Of a stretch of 64,000 nt of DNA, positions 50,750 through 59,609 are shown piece by piece. The stretch comes from Chelativorans alearensis (GTDB taxonomy: Bacteria; Pseudomonadota; Alphaproteobacteria; Rhizobiales; Rhizobiaceae): positions 1 through 64,000 of the forward strand of contig NZ_WQNI01000013.1 of assembly GCF_010993735.1 (NCBI RefSeq), read 5' to 3'. The stretch's first letter is position 1. Every line of letters begins with the position of its first letter. The notes beneath the pieces are model-generated. The model made no database searches, was not told where the DNA came from, and was given only the letters and a program-made list of their open reading frames with translations. The position numbers were made by a program, and so were the translations under genes.

Positions 50750-51679
50750 ATGCCTTATCGGAATCTGGACGTTGGCTGGTTGCGTATTTTCGAGGCGGTC
50801 GGACGGCTCGGCAGCCTGACACGGGCGGCTGACGAGCTGGGCCTGTCGCAACCGGCTGTCAGCTATCAGATAAGGCGCATTGAGGAGCAGCTCGGAGCGT
50901 CGCTGTTTCACCGCCAGCACCGCGGCAGCACGCTTTCGGAAGCCGGGGAAACCCTATACCGGGCCGTTCACTCCGGGCTCGAGCGGATAGACGAGGCGGC
51001 GCACGAGATCCGGCAAAAGGCGCGAACGCCGGTTATCCGCATCTTCACCGACTACGGCTTCGCCGCCTTCTGGCTGATGCCGCGCGTTGCCGATTTCCGC
51101 CGCCTGCACTCACAAGTAGAGGTGCATGTCGTCGCCTCTCAAGGGCTCGAGGAGGGCGTGGAGGGCTTCGCCGACGCTGCCGTTTTGTTCGGCAAAAAAG
51201 GTGACTTCCGGGGGGATGCCCATCTCCTCATCCCGGAGCGCGTTGTGCCGGTTTGCAGCCCGGCCTTCCTTGCCCGCTTCGGTCCGTTTGCGGATGCAGC
51301 GGCACTCGTCAAGGCTCCCCTCCTCCACCTCGACACAGTCGGCAAACCGCGCTGGCTCACCTGGACCTCCTGGCTCGCCGCGCACGGTTTGTCGCGTGAG
51401 GTGGCACAAGGAGATCTTGGCCTCAACACATATGGCTTCGTCATTCAGGCCGCACTGGCCGAACAGGGGATCGCGCTCGGCTGGCTCGGTCTGATCGATG
51501 CCCATCTGGCAAGCGGCACCCTCGTCGCCGTCGGCCCCGAGATAGCGCGGGAGGACTGCGGCTACTGGCTGGTCTCCAATCATTCAGCGAGCGGGGCGAC
51601 ACTGGCGCTGACGGAATGGCTGCTCGCACAACGTATGGAAAAACCGGTCTACCAGGCCGCCGAGCGAATGACGTGCTGA
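50750..51679 (+). CDS. LysR-family regulator of choline-sulfate use
   Basis: The N-terminus (MPYRNLDVGWLRIFEAVGRL, ADELGLSQPAVSYQIRRIEE) is a LysR winged helix and the remaining part a periplasmic-binding-like effector domain with TDYGFAAFWLMPRVADFRRL. The whole sequence fits the regulator commonly found beside betC and choX in alphaproteobacteria, which senses choline sulfate or choline. It is divergent from choX, with a 115-base promoter region between. Confidence 0.88.
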   Translation: MPYRNLDVGWLRIFEAVGRLGSLTRAADELGLSQPAVSYQIRRIEEQLGASLFHRQHRGSTLSEAGETLYRAVHSGLERIDEAAHEIRQKARTPVIRIFTDYGFAAFWLMPRVADFRRLHSQVEVHVVASQGLEEGVEGFADAAVLFGKKGDFRGDAHLLIPERVVPVCSPAFLARFGPFADAAALVKAPLLHLDTVGKPRWLTWTSWLAAHGLSREVAQGDLGLNTYGFVIQAALAEQGIALGWLGLIDAHLASGTLVAVGPEIAREDCGYWLVSNHSASGATLALTEWLLAQRMEKPVYQAAERMTC

Positions 51680-51831
51680 GCACGGGGCGCGGAAATCTTC
51701 TGCCTTATCAAGGTGTTCTCTGGCATAGCTCTTTGGCACTATTTTCAAAGCTGGGGACCTTCTGTACGATTCATGGAGGGAAGAGGTACCGCTCGCTAGG
51801 CTGTTGTCGGGGCGGGACGTTGGAGGAGAAA
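51680..51831. other. Short gap before the XoxF-linked importer
   Basis: No gene is seen. It ends with GGAGGAG (51822-51828) ahead of the importer's ATG. TTGGCACTATTTTCA (51733-51747) is reminiscent of a -24/-12 box but lacks the GC of the -12 element, so it is not called. Confidence 0.35.
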
Positions 51832-52818
51832 ATGCGTTCACGGTCGATGATCATGGCCGCCGTGCTTATGCTAGCCGGCGTGTGGAGCCTTTCGGCGCAT
51901 GCCGAAAGCACAATCCGCATTGGCGTTCTCGAATTCGGCACCGTCAACTGGGAGCTTGATGTCATCAAGCGGCACGGCCTCGATGAGAAACAGGGAATCC
52001 AGATCGAACAGGTGAACCTTGCCAGCAACCAGGCCACAACGGTCGCGCTGCAGGCGGGGGAGGTCGATATGATCGTCTCCGACTGGCTTTGGGTGTCGCG
52101 TCAGCGGGCGAACGGCAAAACTTACACCTTCGTTCCCTTCTCATCCTCCGTCGGCACGCTGATGGTTCCGCCGGACTCCGACATTCGCAGTTTGGCGGAT
52201 CTGAAAGGCAAGAAGATCGCCATTGCCGGCGGCCCTCTGGACAAAGGCTGGCTGCTGCTCCGCGGCCTTGCCGAACGCAACTACGGCATAGACCTGGAAG
52301 CGGAGAGCGAACAGGTGTTCGGTGCGCCTCCCCTTCTCGCAAAAAAGGCGATGCAGGGTGAGGTGGATGCCGTGCTGAACTACTGGCACTACAGCGCCCG
52401 CCTTGAAGCGAAGGGCTTTCGGCAGGTGATCGGAGGCAACGAAGCAGCCATGGAGCTTGGCGCGGATGGTCCGATCTCCGCCGTCGGCTATGTCTTCGAT
52501 GAAGGATGGGCCGCGCAGAACACGGACACCGTCAAAGCCTTCTTCGACGCCTCGCGCGAAGCCAAGACCCTGCTAAAGACCTCGAACGAGGAATGGGAGA
52601 CCCTGCGCGAGAAGACCGGCGCCGAGGACGACGAGACGCTACAGGCGCTCCGTGACCGCTTCCGCGAAGGGATTCCTTCCCGGCCCCTGAGTGAAGAACG
52701 AGACGACACGGCGAAAGTCTATGAGGTCCTGGCGGAGATCGGCGGAGAAAAACTGGTCGGCAAAGCGAAAAGGATGGCGCCGGGCACATTCTGGTCCATC
52801 CTGGTCGATGGCTCCTGA
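51832..52818 (+). CDS. NitT/TauT-type ABC importer binding protein upstream of xoxF
   Basis: ATG 51832 has a strong GGAGGAG site. The signal peptide ends near SAHAES; the mature protein (TIRIGVLEFGTVNWELDVIK) has the SsuA/TauA fold with VALQAGEVDMIVSDWLWVSR and ADLKGKKIAIAGGPLDKGWL. Together with the permease and ATPase it makes a full importer. Such sets occur beside XoxF genes in some alphaproteobacteria, but the ligand (lanthanide complex, cofactor, other) is not known. Confidence 0.88.
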   Translation: MRSRSMIMAAVLMLAGVWSLSAHAESTIRIGVLEFGTVNWELDVIKRHGLDEKQGIQIEQVNLASNQATTVALQAGEVDMIVSDWLWVSRQRANGKTYTFVPFSSSVGTLMVPPDSDIRSLADLKGKKIAIAGGPLDKGWLLLRGLAERNYGIDLEAESEQVFGAPPLLAKKAMQGEVDAVLNYWHYSARLEAKGFRQVIGGNEAAMELGADGPISAVGYVFDEGWAAQNTDTVKAFFDASREAKTLLKTSNEEWETLREKTGAEDDETLQALRDRFREGIPSRPLSEERDDTAKVYEVLAEIGGEKLVGKAKRMAPGTFWSILVDGS

Positions 52819-52821
52819 CAG

Positions 52822-53571
52822 GTGAAGCGCGCACCGCTGAAACTTCTGTCTGTCCTGGGTTTCTTCCTGCTGTGGGCGATTATCGCCGCGGCGGTCAATT
52901 CTCCCGATGTCCCGGGCCCTGCAGAGGTCGGCCTGTTCGTGGCGCGCGAGGCTTCGTCGGGCGAGCTGTTTTACAATCTGGCAGTTACCTTGAGCCGGGT
53001 TGCCGCGGCCTTTCTGATTTCATTGATTGTAGGTTCGGCAATCGGCATCGTCATGGGGCAGAACCGAGCGGTCGACCGGATTCTCGATCCGTGGATCATC
53101 ATTTTCGTCAATCTACCGGCCCTGGTGATCATCGTCTTGTGCTACATCTGGATGGGGTTGACGGAAGTCGCTGCGGTCACCGCCGTGGCACTCAATAAGA
53201 TTCCCAACGTTGTTATCACAATGCGTGAAGGTGCCAGGTCGCTCGATCCGAAGCTCTCGGAGATGGCGCGCGTCTTCCGCTTTTCCCGCATGCGCACAAT
53301 CCGACACGTGGTGCTGCCGCAACTGCAGCCCTTTATCGCGGCCGCCGGTCGCTCGGGATTGGCTCTCATCTGGAAGATCGTGCTCGTCGTCGAACTGCTG
53401 GGACGGTCCAACGGGGTCGGTTTCCAGATTCACCTCTATTTCCAACTCTTCGATGTGGCGGCGATCCTCGGCTATACCCTGGCCTTCGTGATCGTCATGC
53501 TCGCCATCGAGTTCAGTGTGGTCCAGCCCCTTGAACACCATCTCACCCGTTGGCGGCCGAAGCCCGCTTGA
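52822..53571 (+). CDS. ABC importer permease upstream of xoxF
   Basis: GTG start four bases after the binding protein stop. The 249-residue protein has six transmembrane helices (LLSVLGFFLLWAIIAAAVNS first) and the EAA loop MARVFRFSRMRTIRHVVLPQ typical of NitT/TauT permeases. Overlaps the ATPase gene by 56 bases. Confidence 0.92.
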   Translation: MKRAPLKLLSVLGFFLLWAIIAAAVNSPDVPGPAEVGLFVAREASSGELFYNLAVTLSRVAAAFLISLIVGSAIGIVMGQNRAVDRILDPWIIIFVNLPALVIIVLCYIWMGLTEVAAVTAVALNKIPNVVITMREGARSLDPKLSEMARVFRFSRMRTIRHVVLPQLQPFIAAAGRSGLALIWKIVLVVELLGRSNGVGFQIHLYFQLFDVAAILGYTLAFVIVMLAIEFSVVQPLEHHLTRWRPKPA

Positions 53572-54280
53572 CGTTTGCATAGCCCGCAAGGCGTTCGTGT
53601 CCGCTGATGGCGAGGAAAGCGAAATCCTACGCGACCTCGCTTTCACGCTAGAGGCGGGAACCTTCACCTGCCTCATCGGGCCGTCGGGATGCGGAAAGAC
53701 GACAACGCTGCGCATTCTGCTCGGACTCGATCGTGACTTTTCCGGCACGGTGACCATGCCGGCGGGCAACGTCCGCACAGTTGCGGTGTTTCAGGAACCG
53801 CGCCTGTTGCCCTGGCGTACGGTGGAGCAGAATGTTCGCCTGGCCCTGCCGCCTGGCGCAACACCGGATATCCAACCGCTGTTTGCAACGCTCGGTCTGC
53901 AGGCGATGCTCGATCGGTACCCCAGCGAGCTTTCGCTCGGGCTCGAGCGGCGCGTGGCGCTCGCACGGGCGTTTGCCGTCATGCCGGATGTTCTTCTCCT
54001 GGATGAACCCTTCGTGTCGCTGGACGAGCATACGGCCGAGCGCCTGCGCGAACTGCTTATCGAGTTGTGGCGGAGGCACGCCGTCACGGTCCTGATGGTC
54101 ACGCACAACGTCCGCGAGGCCGTACAGCTCGCAGACCGTCTGCTCCTCATGAACGGCCGGCCGGCCGGGATCGTCGGCGATGTCGCCGTTCCAATGGAGC
54201 GCTCGAAACGCTCAGGCGACCGCCTGCAACAATTCCTCGACGAGTTGACCCGAAATCATGCGCAAACGGTTCGCGCTTAG
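53516..54280 (+). CDS. ABC importer ATPase with altered signature motif
   Basis: Walker A GPSGCGKTTTLRILLGLD and Walker B VLLLDEPFVSLDEHTAE are intact, and the H-loop is MVTHNVREAVQLA. The signature motif is ELSLGLERRVALARAFA instead of the usual LSGGxxQR, a substitution at the conserved glycine pair. ATP hydrolysis may be slow or the protein may need a partner. A GTG at 53516 gives a 56-base overlap with the permease; a later start is possible. Confidence 0.88.
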   Translation: MWSSPLNTISPVGGRSPLDVCIARKAFVSADGEESEILRDLAFTLEAGTFTCLIGPSGCGKTTTLRILLGLDRDFSGTVTMPAGNVRTVAVFQEPRLLPWRTVEQNVRLALPPGATPDIQPLFATLGLQAMLDRYPSELSLGLERRVALARAFAVMPDVLLLDEPFVSLDEHTAERLRELLIELWRRHAVTVLMVTHNVREAVQLADRLLLMNGRPAGIVGDVAVPMERSKRSGDRLQQFLDELTRNHAQTVRA

Positions 54281-54597
54281 GCGGCTCCTCGTAGGCAACG
54301 TTAAAAGTGGATACAAGTACCGGGACCGGCACAAGAACCGGCGGTAGCCAATTTCAGCAGATCTTTACGCAGATGCGCAATAATTTGTGCAGCGCAATAT
54401 TTGGGAAATGAAAGTTTTTCCTGCGCGCCAATCACACCGTTCTCTGAAGTCAGTACTATGGTTCTATCGACATTAAACAAGGGCCAATTCAAACTCTCGA
54501 GGTAACCTGCACCAAGGCTCGAATCCCTGCTTTGCGTTGTTTCGCAACAGGAGCGGACGCCGGTGCGAACTGCAGACCAATAACCACTTAGCAGGGG
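54281..54597. promoter_or_regulatory. Promoter region of xoxF
   Basis: A 317-base AT-richer region without genes. It contains the inverted repeat TTGCG (54532-54536) with CGCAA (54543-54547), near the end of the region, and must carry the xoxF promoter and any lanthanide-response site. No consensus -35/-10 pair was certain. Confidence 0.4.
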
Positions 54598-56406
54598 ATG
54601 GAAATGCACGGATTCAAACTCTTGGCGGCCAGCTCGTTGGTTGCAGTCATCGGCCTCGCCCCGTCACACGGGTTTGCAAACGACGAATTGGTCGAGATGC
54701 AGAAAAACCCGAAGAACTGGGTCATGCCGCTCGGGAATTATGCGGGTACCCGCTACAGTGAACTGGACCAGATCAACAAGGACAATGTCGGCGATCTGCA
54801 GGTTGCGTGGACCTTCTCCACCGGCGTCCTGCGCGGCCATGAAGGCGGACCGCTGGTCATCGACGGCGTGATGTACATCCACGCGCCCTTCCCGAACACG
54901 GTCTTCGCGCTCGACCTCAACGAAAACGGCCGGATGATCTGGAAATACGAGCCGAAGCAGGATCCCAACGTCATTCCGGTCATGTGCTGCGACACGGTCA
55001 ACCGTGGTGTTGCCTATGCGGACGGAACGATCTTTCTGCATCAGGCCGACACGACGGTGGTCGCGCTCGACGCCAAGACGGGTGAGGTGAAATGGTCCGT
55101 CAAGAACGGTGACCCTTCCATAGGTGAAACCGGAACGGCCGCACCATTGGTGGCAGGCGACAAGGTACTGATCGGAAATTCCGGCGGCGAATTCGGCGTA
55201 CGCGGGCACATGACCGCTTATAATATTGCCGACGGTTCGCTGGCTTGGCGTGCTTACTCGCAAGGTCCGGATGCCGACACACTGCTCGACCCCGAAAACA
55301 CGACCCATCTCGGTGAGCCGGTAGGCGCGGACTCCGGTACGGCCACCTGGGAAGGCGACCAGTGGAAGCTGGGCGGCGGCACCACTTGGGGCTGGACCAC
55401 CTATGATCCGGAGTTGAACCTGATCTATTACGGTTCCGGCAACCCGGGCACCTGGAATCCGGTGCAGCGGCCTGGAGACAATCGCTGGTCGATGACCATC
55501 TTCGCCCGCGATCTCGACACCGGCACCGCCAAATGGGTCTATCAGATGACCCCGCATGACGAATGGGACTTTGACGGCGTCAACGAGATGATGCTCGTCG
55601 ATCAAGAGATCGACGGCGAAATGCGCAAGACGCTCGTCCACCCCGACCGCAACGGCTTCGCCTATACGCTTGATCGCGAAACGGGCGAACTGCTCGTCGC
55701 AAAGAAGTACGATCCGGTCGTGAACTGGGCGACAGAAGTCGATATGGAAACCGGGCGTCCGCAGGTCGTGGCCGACTACTCCACCGATCAGCAGGGTGAA
55801 GACGTCAACACGCAGGGGATTTGTCCGGCCGCGCTCGGCACGAAGGATCAGCAGCCTTCCACCTATTCGCCGAAAACCGGACTGTTCTATATCCCGACGA
55901 ACCACGTCTGCATGGACTACGAGCCCTTCCAGGTTTCCTACACGGCCGGCCAGCCCTATGTGGGTGCCACGCTCTCCATGTATCCGGCGCCCGACAGCCA
56001 TGGCGGGCTGGGCAACTTCATCGCCTGGGACGCCACGAAAGGCGAAATCGTCTGGTCCAAGCCGGAGCCGTTCTCGGTCTGGTCCGGTGCATTGGCCACG
56101 GCGGGCGACGTCGTCTTCTACGGCACGCTGGAGGGCTATCTGAAGGCGGTCGATCCGGAAACCGGCGACGAACTGTTCAAGTTCAAGACCCCGTCCGGCA
56201 TCATCGGCAATGTCAACACCTTTGAGCATGACGGCAGGCAGTACGTTGCCGTCCTGTCGGGCATCGGCGGTTGGGCAGGCATCGGCTTGGCGGCCGGTCT
56301 GACGGAAAGCACGGCCGGCCTCGGCGCTGTCGGCGCCTATGAGTCACTGGCCAACTATACCAACCTTGGTGGCCAACTCACGGTGTTCGCCCTCCCAAGC
56401 AGCTGA
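54598..56406 (+). CDS. xoxF: Lanthanide-dependent methanol dehydrogenase XoxF
   Basis: XoxF oxidises methanol (and formaldehyde) in the periplasm with PQQ and a lanthanide ion. The 602-residue precursor has a signal peptide ending at [11 protein letters not shown]. The adjacent C130-C131 form the disulfide ring next to PQQ ([10 protein letters not shown]). [11 protein letters not shown] contains the catalytic D324 and, two residues on, D326, the extra Asp found in XoxF but replaced by Ala in calcium-dependent Mxa[21 protein letters not shown] and the beta-propeller repeats are intact. ATG 54604 may be the real start, as AGGGG is better spaced. Followed by xoxG. Confidence 0.97.
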   Translation: MEMHGFKLLAASSLVAVIGLAPSHGFANDELVEMQKNPKNWVMPLGNYAGTRYSELDQINKDNVGDLQVAWTFSTGVLRGHEGGPLVIDGVMYIHAPFPNTVFALDLNENGRMIWKYEPKQDPNVIPVMCCDTVNRGVAYADGTIFLHQADTTVVALDAKTGEVKWSVKNGDPSIGETGTAAPLVAGDKVLIGNSGGEFGVRGHMTAYNIADGSLAWRAYSQGPDADTLLDPENTTHLGEPVGADSGTATWEGDQWKLGGGTTWGWTTYDPELNLIYYGSGNPGTWNPVQRPGDNRWSMTIFARDLDTGTAKWVYQMTPHDEWDFDGVNEMMLVDQEIDGEMRKTLVHPDRNGFAYTLDRETGELLVAKKYDPVVNWATEVDMETGRPQVVADYSTDQQGEDVNTQGICPAALGTKDQQPSTYSPKTGLFYIPTNHVCMDYEPFQVSYTAGQPYVGATLSMYPAPDSHGGLGNFIAWDATKGEIVWSKPEPFSVWSGALATAGDVVFYGTLEGYLKAVDPETGDELFKFKTPSGIIGNVNTFEHDGRQYVAVLSGIGGWAGIGLAAGLTESTAGLGAVGAYESLANYTNLGGQLTVFALPSS

Positions 56407-56441
56407 GGATCGACCACGTTGGTCCGACGTTGCGAACACCA

Positions 56442-56467
56442 GCGGCCCGGTGACATCACCGGGCCGC
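56442..56467 (+). terminator. Perfect intercistronic hairpin after xoxF
   Basis: GCGGCCCGGTG (56442-56452), loop ACAT, CACCGGGCCGC (56457-56467): 11 perfect pairs. No T-run follows. It may limit readthrough from the very highly expressed xoxF gene into xoxGJ or protect the xoxF message. Confidence 0.65.
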
Positions 56468-56557
56468 ATGTAACTTGCCGCAGGCTTTCTGCTTCAACTG
56501 CCAGCCGGCCCGCCGCGATCCTTCAGTTAAAAAGCCAACCCGCGAGGAGAACACCGT

Positions 56558-57037
56558 ATGCGTTTGTGGACGATGGCCGTAGCCGGTCTGGGCGGAGCTG
56601 CCCTGGCGCTGTCCCTTTCAACTCTCACGGCAAATGCCCAGGAATCGGACTGGGAGAAAAAGCCCTACATCATCGAGGATGGAAAGGTCGATTACGGAAC
56701 CTACAACGGCTATCGCCGCTATCATAACACCTGCCATGTGTGCCACGGACCGGATGCCCTTGGCAGCTCCTTCGCGCCGTCACTGAAAGACTCCCTGAAG
56801 ACGATGAGCTACACCGACTTTCTCGAGGTGGTGACGAACGGCCGCCAGGCAAAGGGGGCGGCCAACCAGGATTCGGTCATGCCGAGTTTTGCCGAGAACG
56901 GCGACGTCATGCTCTATATCGACCACATCTATGCCTATCTCAAGGCGCGTTCCGACGATGCGGTCGGCCGCGGCCGGCCAGAGCGCCTGCCCCCCGAGGA
57001 AGATGTGGTCTTCCAGGAATGGAAGGAAAGCCAGTAA
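56558..57037 (+). CDS. xoxG: XoxG-type cytochrome c
   Basis: The electron acceptor of XoxF. A signal peptide precedes ANAQ; the heme site is CHVCH (C59, C62, H63) and M108 in NQDSVMPSFAENGD is the likely axial ligand. The 159-residue size and the RRYHNTCHVCHGPDALGSSF sequence match XoxG/MxaG-like cytochromes. Its TAA overlaps the xoxJ ATG. Confidence 0.95.
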   Translation: MRLWTMAVAGLGGAALALSLSTLTANAQESDWEKKPYIIEDGKVDYGTYNGYRRYHNTCHVCHGPDALGSSFAPSLKDSLKTMSYTDFLEVVTNGRQAKGAANQDSVMPSFAENGDVMLYIDHIYAYLKARSDDAVGRGRPERLPPEEDVVFQEWKESQ

Positions 57038-58383
57038 TGTCGGCGCCGTTTCGCTGGTGGTGGAGAAATGGTCTTGGTGCGCTGGTTTTCGCAGCAGCGG
57101 CGGCGCTGCCGATCGCGGCGCAAGGACAAGCCATCACCGGCGAGATCGTCGACCGCACAAGACTGAGGGTATGCGCCGACCCCAACAACCTTCCTTATTC
57201 CAACGACAAGGGCGAAGGGTTCGAAAACAAGATCGCCGAGCTTGTTGGAGAGGAGTTGGGCCTCCCCGTCGATTACACCTGGTTCCCGCAGACGATCGGT
57301 TTCGTGCGCAGGACATTGGCCGCCAATCGATGCGATCTCATCATTGGTGTCGCAACGACCAACGAGTTGATGCAGAACACCAATCCGTACTACCGGTCCA
57401 GCTATGTGATGATTCATCGCCCAGACCTGGCCTTGAAAACGGCTCGGCTCGGCGACCCCATCTTCCGGACATTGAAAATCGGCATCCAGCCCCAGACACC
57501 CGTTGCGACGATGGCGGCACGCCAGGGCCTCCTCGATCGGGCCAAAACCTACAAGATGATCGTCGATACACGCCTGGAGAAGCCAGCGCGCGCCATGGTC
57601 GAAGATGTAGCCGAGGGTGCGATCGATGTGGCGCTGACGTGGGGGCCGCTTGGCGGCTACTGGGCCGGACAGATCGACCCTTCGCTGGTCGTCCGGCCTC
57701 TTATTGCGGGCCGCGGCATCGAACGCACCGACTACCGGATATCCATGGGCATCCGTCATGGAGAACCGGACTGGAAGCACGAGCTCAACGGAATCCTGGA
57801 AAAACGCGGAGCCGATATCGAAACGATCCTGCTCGACTATGGCATCCCGCTTCTCAATGGCAGGGGCGAACTGATCCAGCCTGCAAAGGTGGAAGCCGCG
57901 GCGGACGTTCCCGAACCCGAGGGCTATAGAACGAGCGACTACCGCGCCGCCGTGCCAAAAGGGTTGAAGAATGCGCGAACGGTCGATTTGGCTGAATTGC
58001 AGGCCTTGGTCAAAAGGGATGATGTTGTCCTGATCGACGTGATGCCTGCGGCGAGAGAGCCGGAAGAGCGGCCAGAGGGTGCAATTTGGCGCGAGCCGAA
58101 GCGCGATACCATCAAGGACGCCGTCTGGCTTGCCAATATGGGTTACGGCCGTTTGAGCGAAGGCGACAAGGCCGCGTTCGAAACGGAGCTTTCACGGCTT
58201 GCCGGTCCAGCGGGGGAAAAAACGCTGGTCTTCTTTTGCGAGCCGAACTGCTGGATGTCGTGGAATGCCGCAAAACGCGCTGTCTCGAGCGGTTTCAAGA
58301 ACGTTGTGTGGTTTCCGGGAGGGGCGCAAGCGTGGATCGACGCCGGTCTGGAACAGGAAACCGTCACGCCGTGGCGGCCATGA
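57037..58383 (+). CDS. xoxJ: XoxJ-like periplasmic protein fused to CxxxCW rhodanese-like domain
   Basis: Residues 1-35 contain a signal peptide. Residues about 40-300 are a binding-protein-like domain (LRVCADPNNLPYSNDKGEGF, AANRCDLIIGVATTNELMQN, GAIDVALTWGPLGGYWAGQI) of the XoxJ/MxaJ family, thought to help XoxF activation or its interaction with XoxG. Residues about 315-448 form a rhodanese-like domain ending with FFCEPNCWMSWNAAKRA, in which C401 and C405 form the CxxxCW motif of a family otherwise encoded as a separate PQQ-associated protein. The single open frame has no stop between the parts. The fusion could deliver both folding and redox functions to the quinoprotein. Confidence 0.9.
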   Translation: MSAPFRWWWRNGLGALVFAAAAALPIAAQGQAITGEIVDRTRLRVCADPNNLPYSNDKGEGFENKIAELVGEELGLPVDYTWFPQTIGFVRRTLAANRCDLIIGVATTNELMQNTNPYYRSSYVMIHRPDLALKTARLGDPIFRTLKIGIQPQTPVATMAARQGLLDRAKTYKMIVDTRLEKPARAMVEDVAEGAIDVALTWGPLGGYWAGQIDPSLVVRPLIAGRGIERTDYRISMGIRHGEPDWKHELNGILEKRGADIETILLDYGIPLLNGRGELIQPAKVEAAADVPEPEGYRTSDYRAAVPKGLKNARTVDLAELQALVKRDDVVLIDVMPAAREPEERPEGAIWREPKRDTIKDAVWLANMGYGRLSEGDKAAFETELSRLAGPAGEKTLVFFCEPNCWMSWNAAKRAVSSGFKNVVWFPGGAQAWIDAGLEQETVTPWRP

Positions 58384-58431
58384 TCATGGGCTTTACAGCT
58401 TTCGCTTGGCCCAAGAGGAGGTCCAGGAAAG

Positions 58432-58629
58432 GTGTATGAGGTTTTCATAGTCGCCTGCCTGGTTGCGCGCCCGGTGGAGTGTCAGACATTCGAGCTGTGG
58501 CCACAGCAATATGCAGACCTCCAGCACTGCTCTCGGGCAGCGCCCCTCACCGTGACCCAATGGGGCATACGCAGAACGAACTGGCAGATCAAAGAATGGA
58601 AATGCGCGCAAAAGGCCGAGGTGATCTGA
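58432..58629 (+). CDS. Small four-Cys protein between xoxJ and the metallohydrolase
   Basis: A GTG-started 65-residue frame (AGGAGG about ten bases ahead) encodes MYEVFIVACLVARPVECQTF, then QHCSRAAPLTVTQWGIRRTN and WQIKEWKCAQKAEVI. The hydrophobic start, four Cys (residues 9, 17, 33, 58) and Trp-rich end look like a real small exported or membrane-associated protein, and similar short Cys/Trp sequences occur near quinoprotein genes. It overlaps the start of the metallohydrolase gene. Usually missed because of its size. Confidence 0.6.
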   Translation: MYEVFIVACLVARPVECQTFELWPQQYADLQHCSRAAPLTVTQWGIRRTNWQIKEWKCAQKAEVI

Positions 58630-59609
58630 AGGAGGCGCTTTCCTTTCACCCGCCGGCTTCCTCCCCCTGGCGGATCCCGCGGCGCGCATTCCTCTGTGCC
58701 GGTGCAGGGGTGCTTGCCGCGACCACATTTGTAAAAGCCACCGGATCCATAGCCGCAGAGGCAACGTTGCCTTTTATCGAGGTCGCGGATGGTGTGTTTG
58801 TCCGTTACGGCGTCCAGGAGGAAATGTCGGCGGCCAACCGCGGTGCAATCGCCAATATCGGCTTCATCGTTGGGGATGAGAGCGTCGCCGTCATCGACAC
58901 CGGAACGACCCGTCAGCAAGGTTTGGCGTTGCGTGAAGCCGTTGCGTCGGTGACAAGCAGACCAGTCAGCCATCTGATTGCCACGCACGTCCACCCCGAT
59001 CACTGTTTCGGGCACGCCGCCTTCTCGGACCTGCCGGTGCGTAGCCTCGGGCATCGCAACTTGCCTCGGGCGCTTGCCGAGCGTGGCCCCTTTTACCTGG
59101 AGCAACTGGCTGAGATCTCGCCTGATTTCTCCGACACGGCCTACCTCGCACCTCAGGAAACCGTTTCGGACACCATGCGGATCGATCTCGGCAACCGACC
59201 CTTGCTCCTGAAAGCCTGGCCGCCGGCCCACACCGACAACGATCTGACCATATTCGATGAACGCGCGGGGCTTCTGTGGGCGGCGGATCTCCTGTTCGCG
59301 GGCCGCCTTCCAACGCTCGACGGTAGCCTCACCGGCTGGCTTGCCGCGCTCGAAATTTTGCGGCCACCGGGTGTCCGCGTGGTCGTTCCCGGCCACGGAC
59401 CGGTAAGCGACGGGGTTGCGGCGCTGCAGCAGGAGCGGGCGTATCTGACGCGGCTGCGTGACGGCGTCCGCGCAGCGATCGAGGAAGGTCTCGACATATC
59501 AGCAACGCTTGCCCGAATGGAAAACGACAATCAACTGGACTGGCTTCTGTTCGACACCAACCACGGCCGCAATGTCGTTGCCGCCTATACGGAACTGGAG
59601 TGGGAATGA
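58596..59609 (+). CDS. Quinoprotein-relay zinc metallohydrolase
   Basis: A metallo-beta-lactamase-fold protein with the metal motif THVHPDHCFGH (H131, H133, D135, H136) and further ligands in WPPAHTDNDLTI and VVVPGHGPVSDG. A twin-arginine-like leader WRIPRRAFLCAGAGVLAATT suggests folded export to the periplasm. Proteins of this type accompany PQQ dehydrogenases and SoxYZ-like carriers. ATG 58596 is assumed; ATG 58560 and other starts are possible because the preceding small gene overlaps. Followed by the carrier gene with an overlap. Confidence 0.9.
   Translation: MEMRAKGRGDLKEALSFHPPASSPWRIPRRAFLCAGAGVLAATTFVKATGSIAAEATLPFIEVADGVFVRYGVQEEMSAANRGAIANIGFIVGDESVAVIDTGTTRQQGLALREAVASVTSRPVSHLIATHVHPDHCFGHAAFSDLPVRSLGHRNLPRALAERGPFYLEQLAEISPDFSDTAYLAPQETVSDTMRIDLGNRPLLLKAWPPAHTDNDLTIFDERAGLLWAADLLFAGRLPTLDGSLTGWLAALEILRPPGVRVVVPGHGPVSDGVAALQQERAYLTRLRDGVRAAIEEGLDISATLARMENDNQLDWLLFDTNHGRNVVAAYTELEWE

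Noticed and set aside
51733-51747. Possible sigma-54 promoter before the XoxF-linked importer
   Set aside because: The -24 half fits (TGGCAC) but the -12 half lacks GC at the required distance.
54664-56229. A 521-residue minus-strand frame opposite xoxF
   Set aside because: High GC content leaves antisense frames open; the plus-strand gene has complete XoxF motifs.
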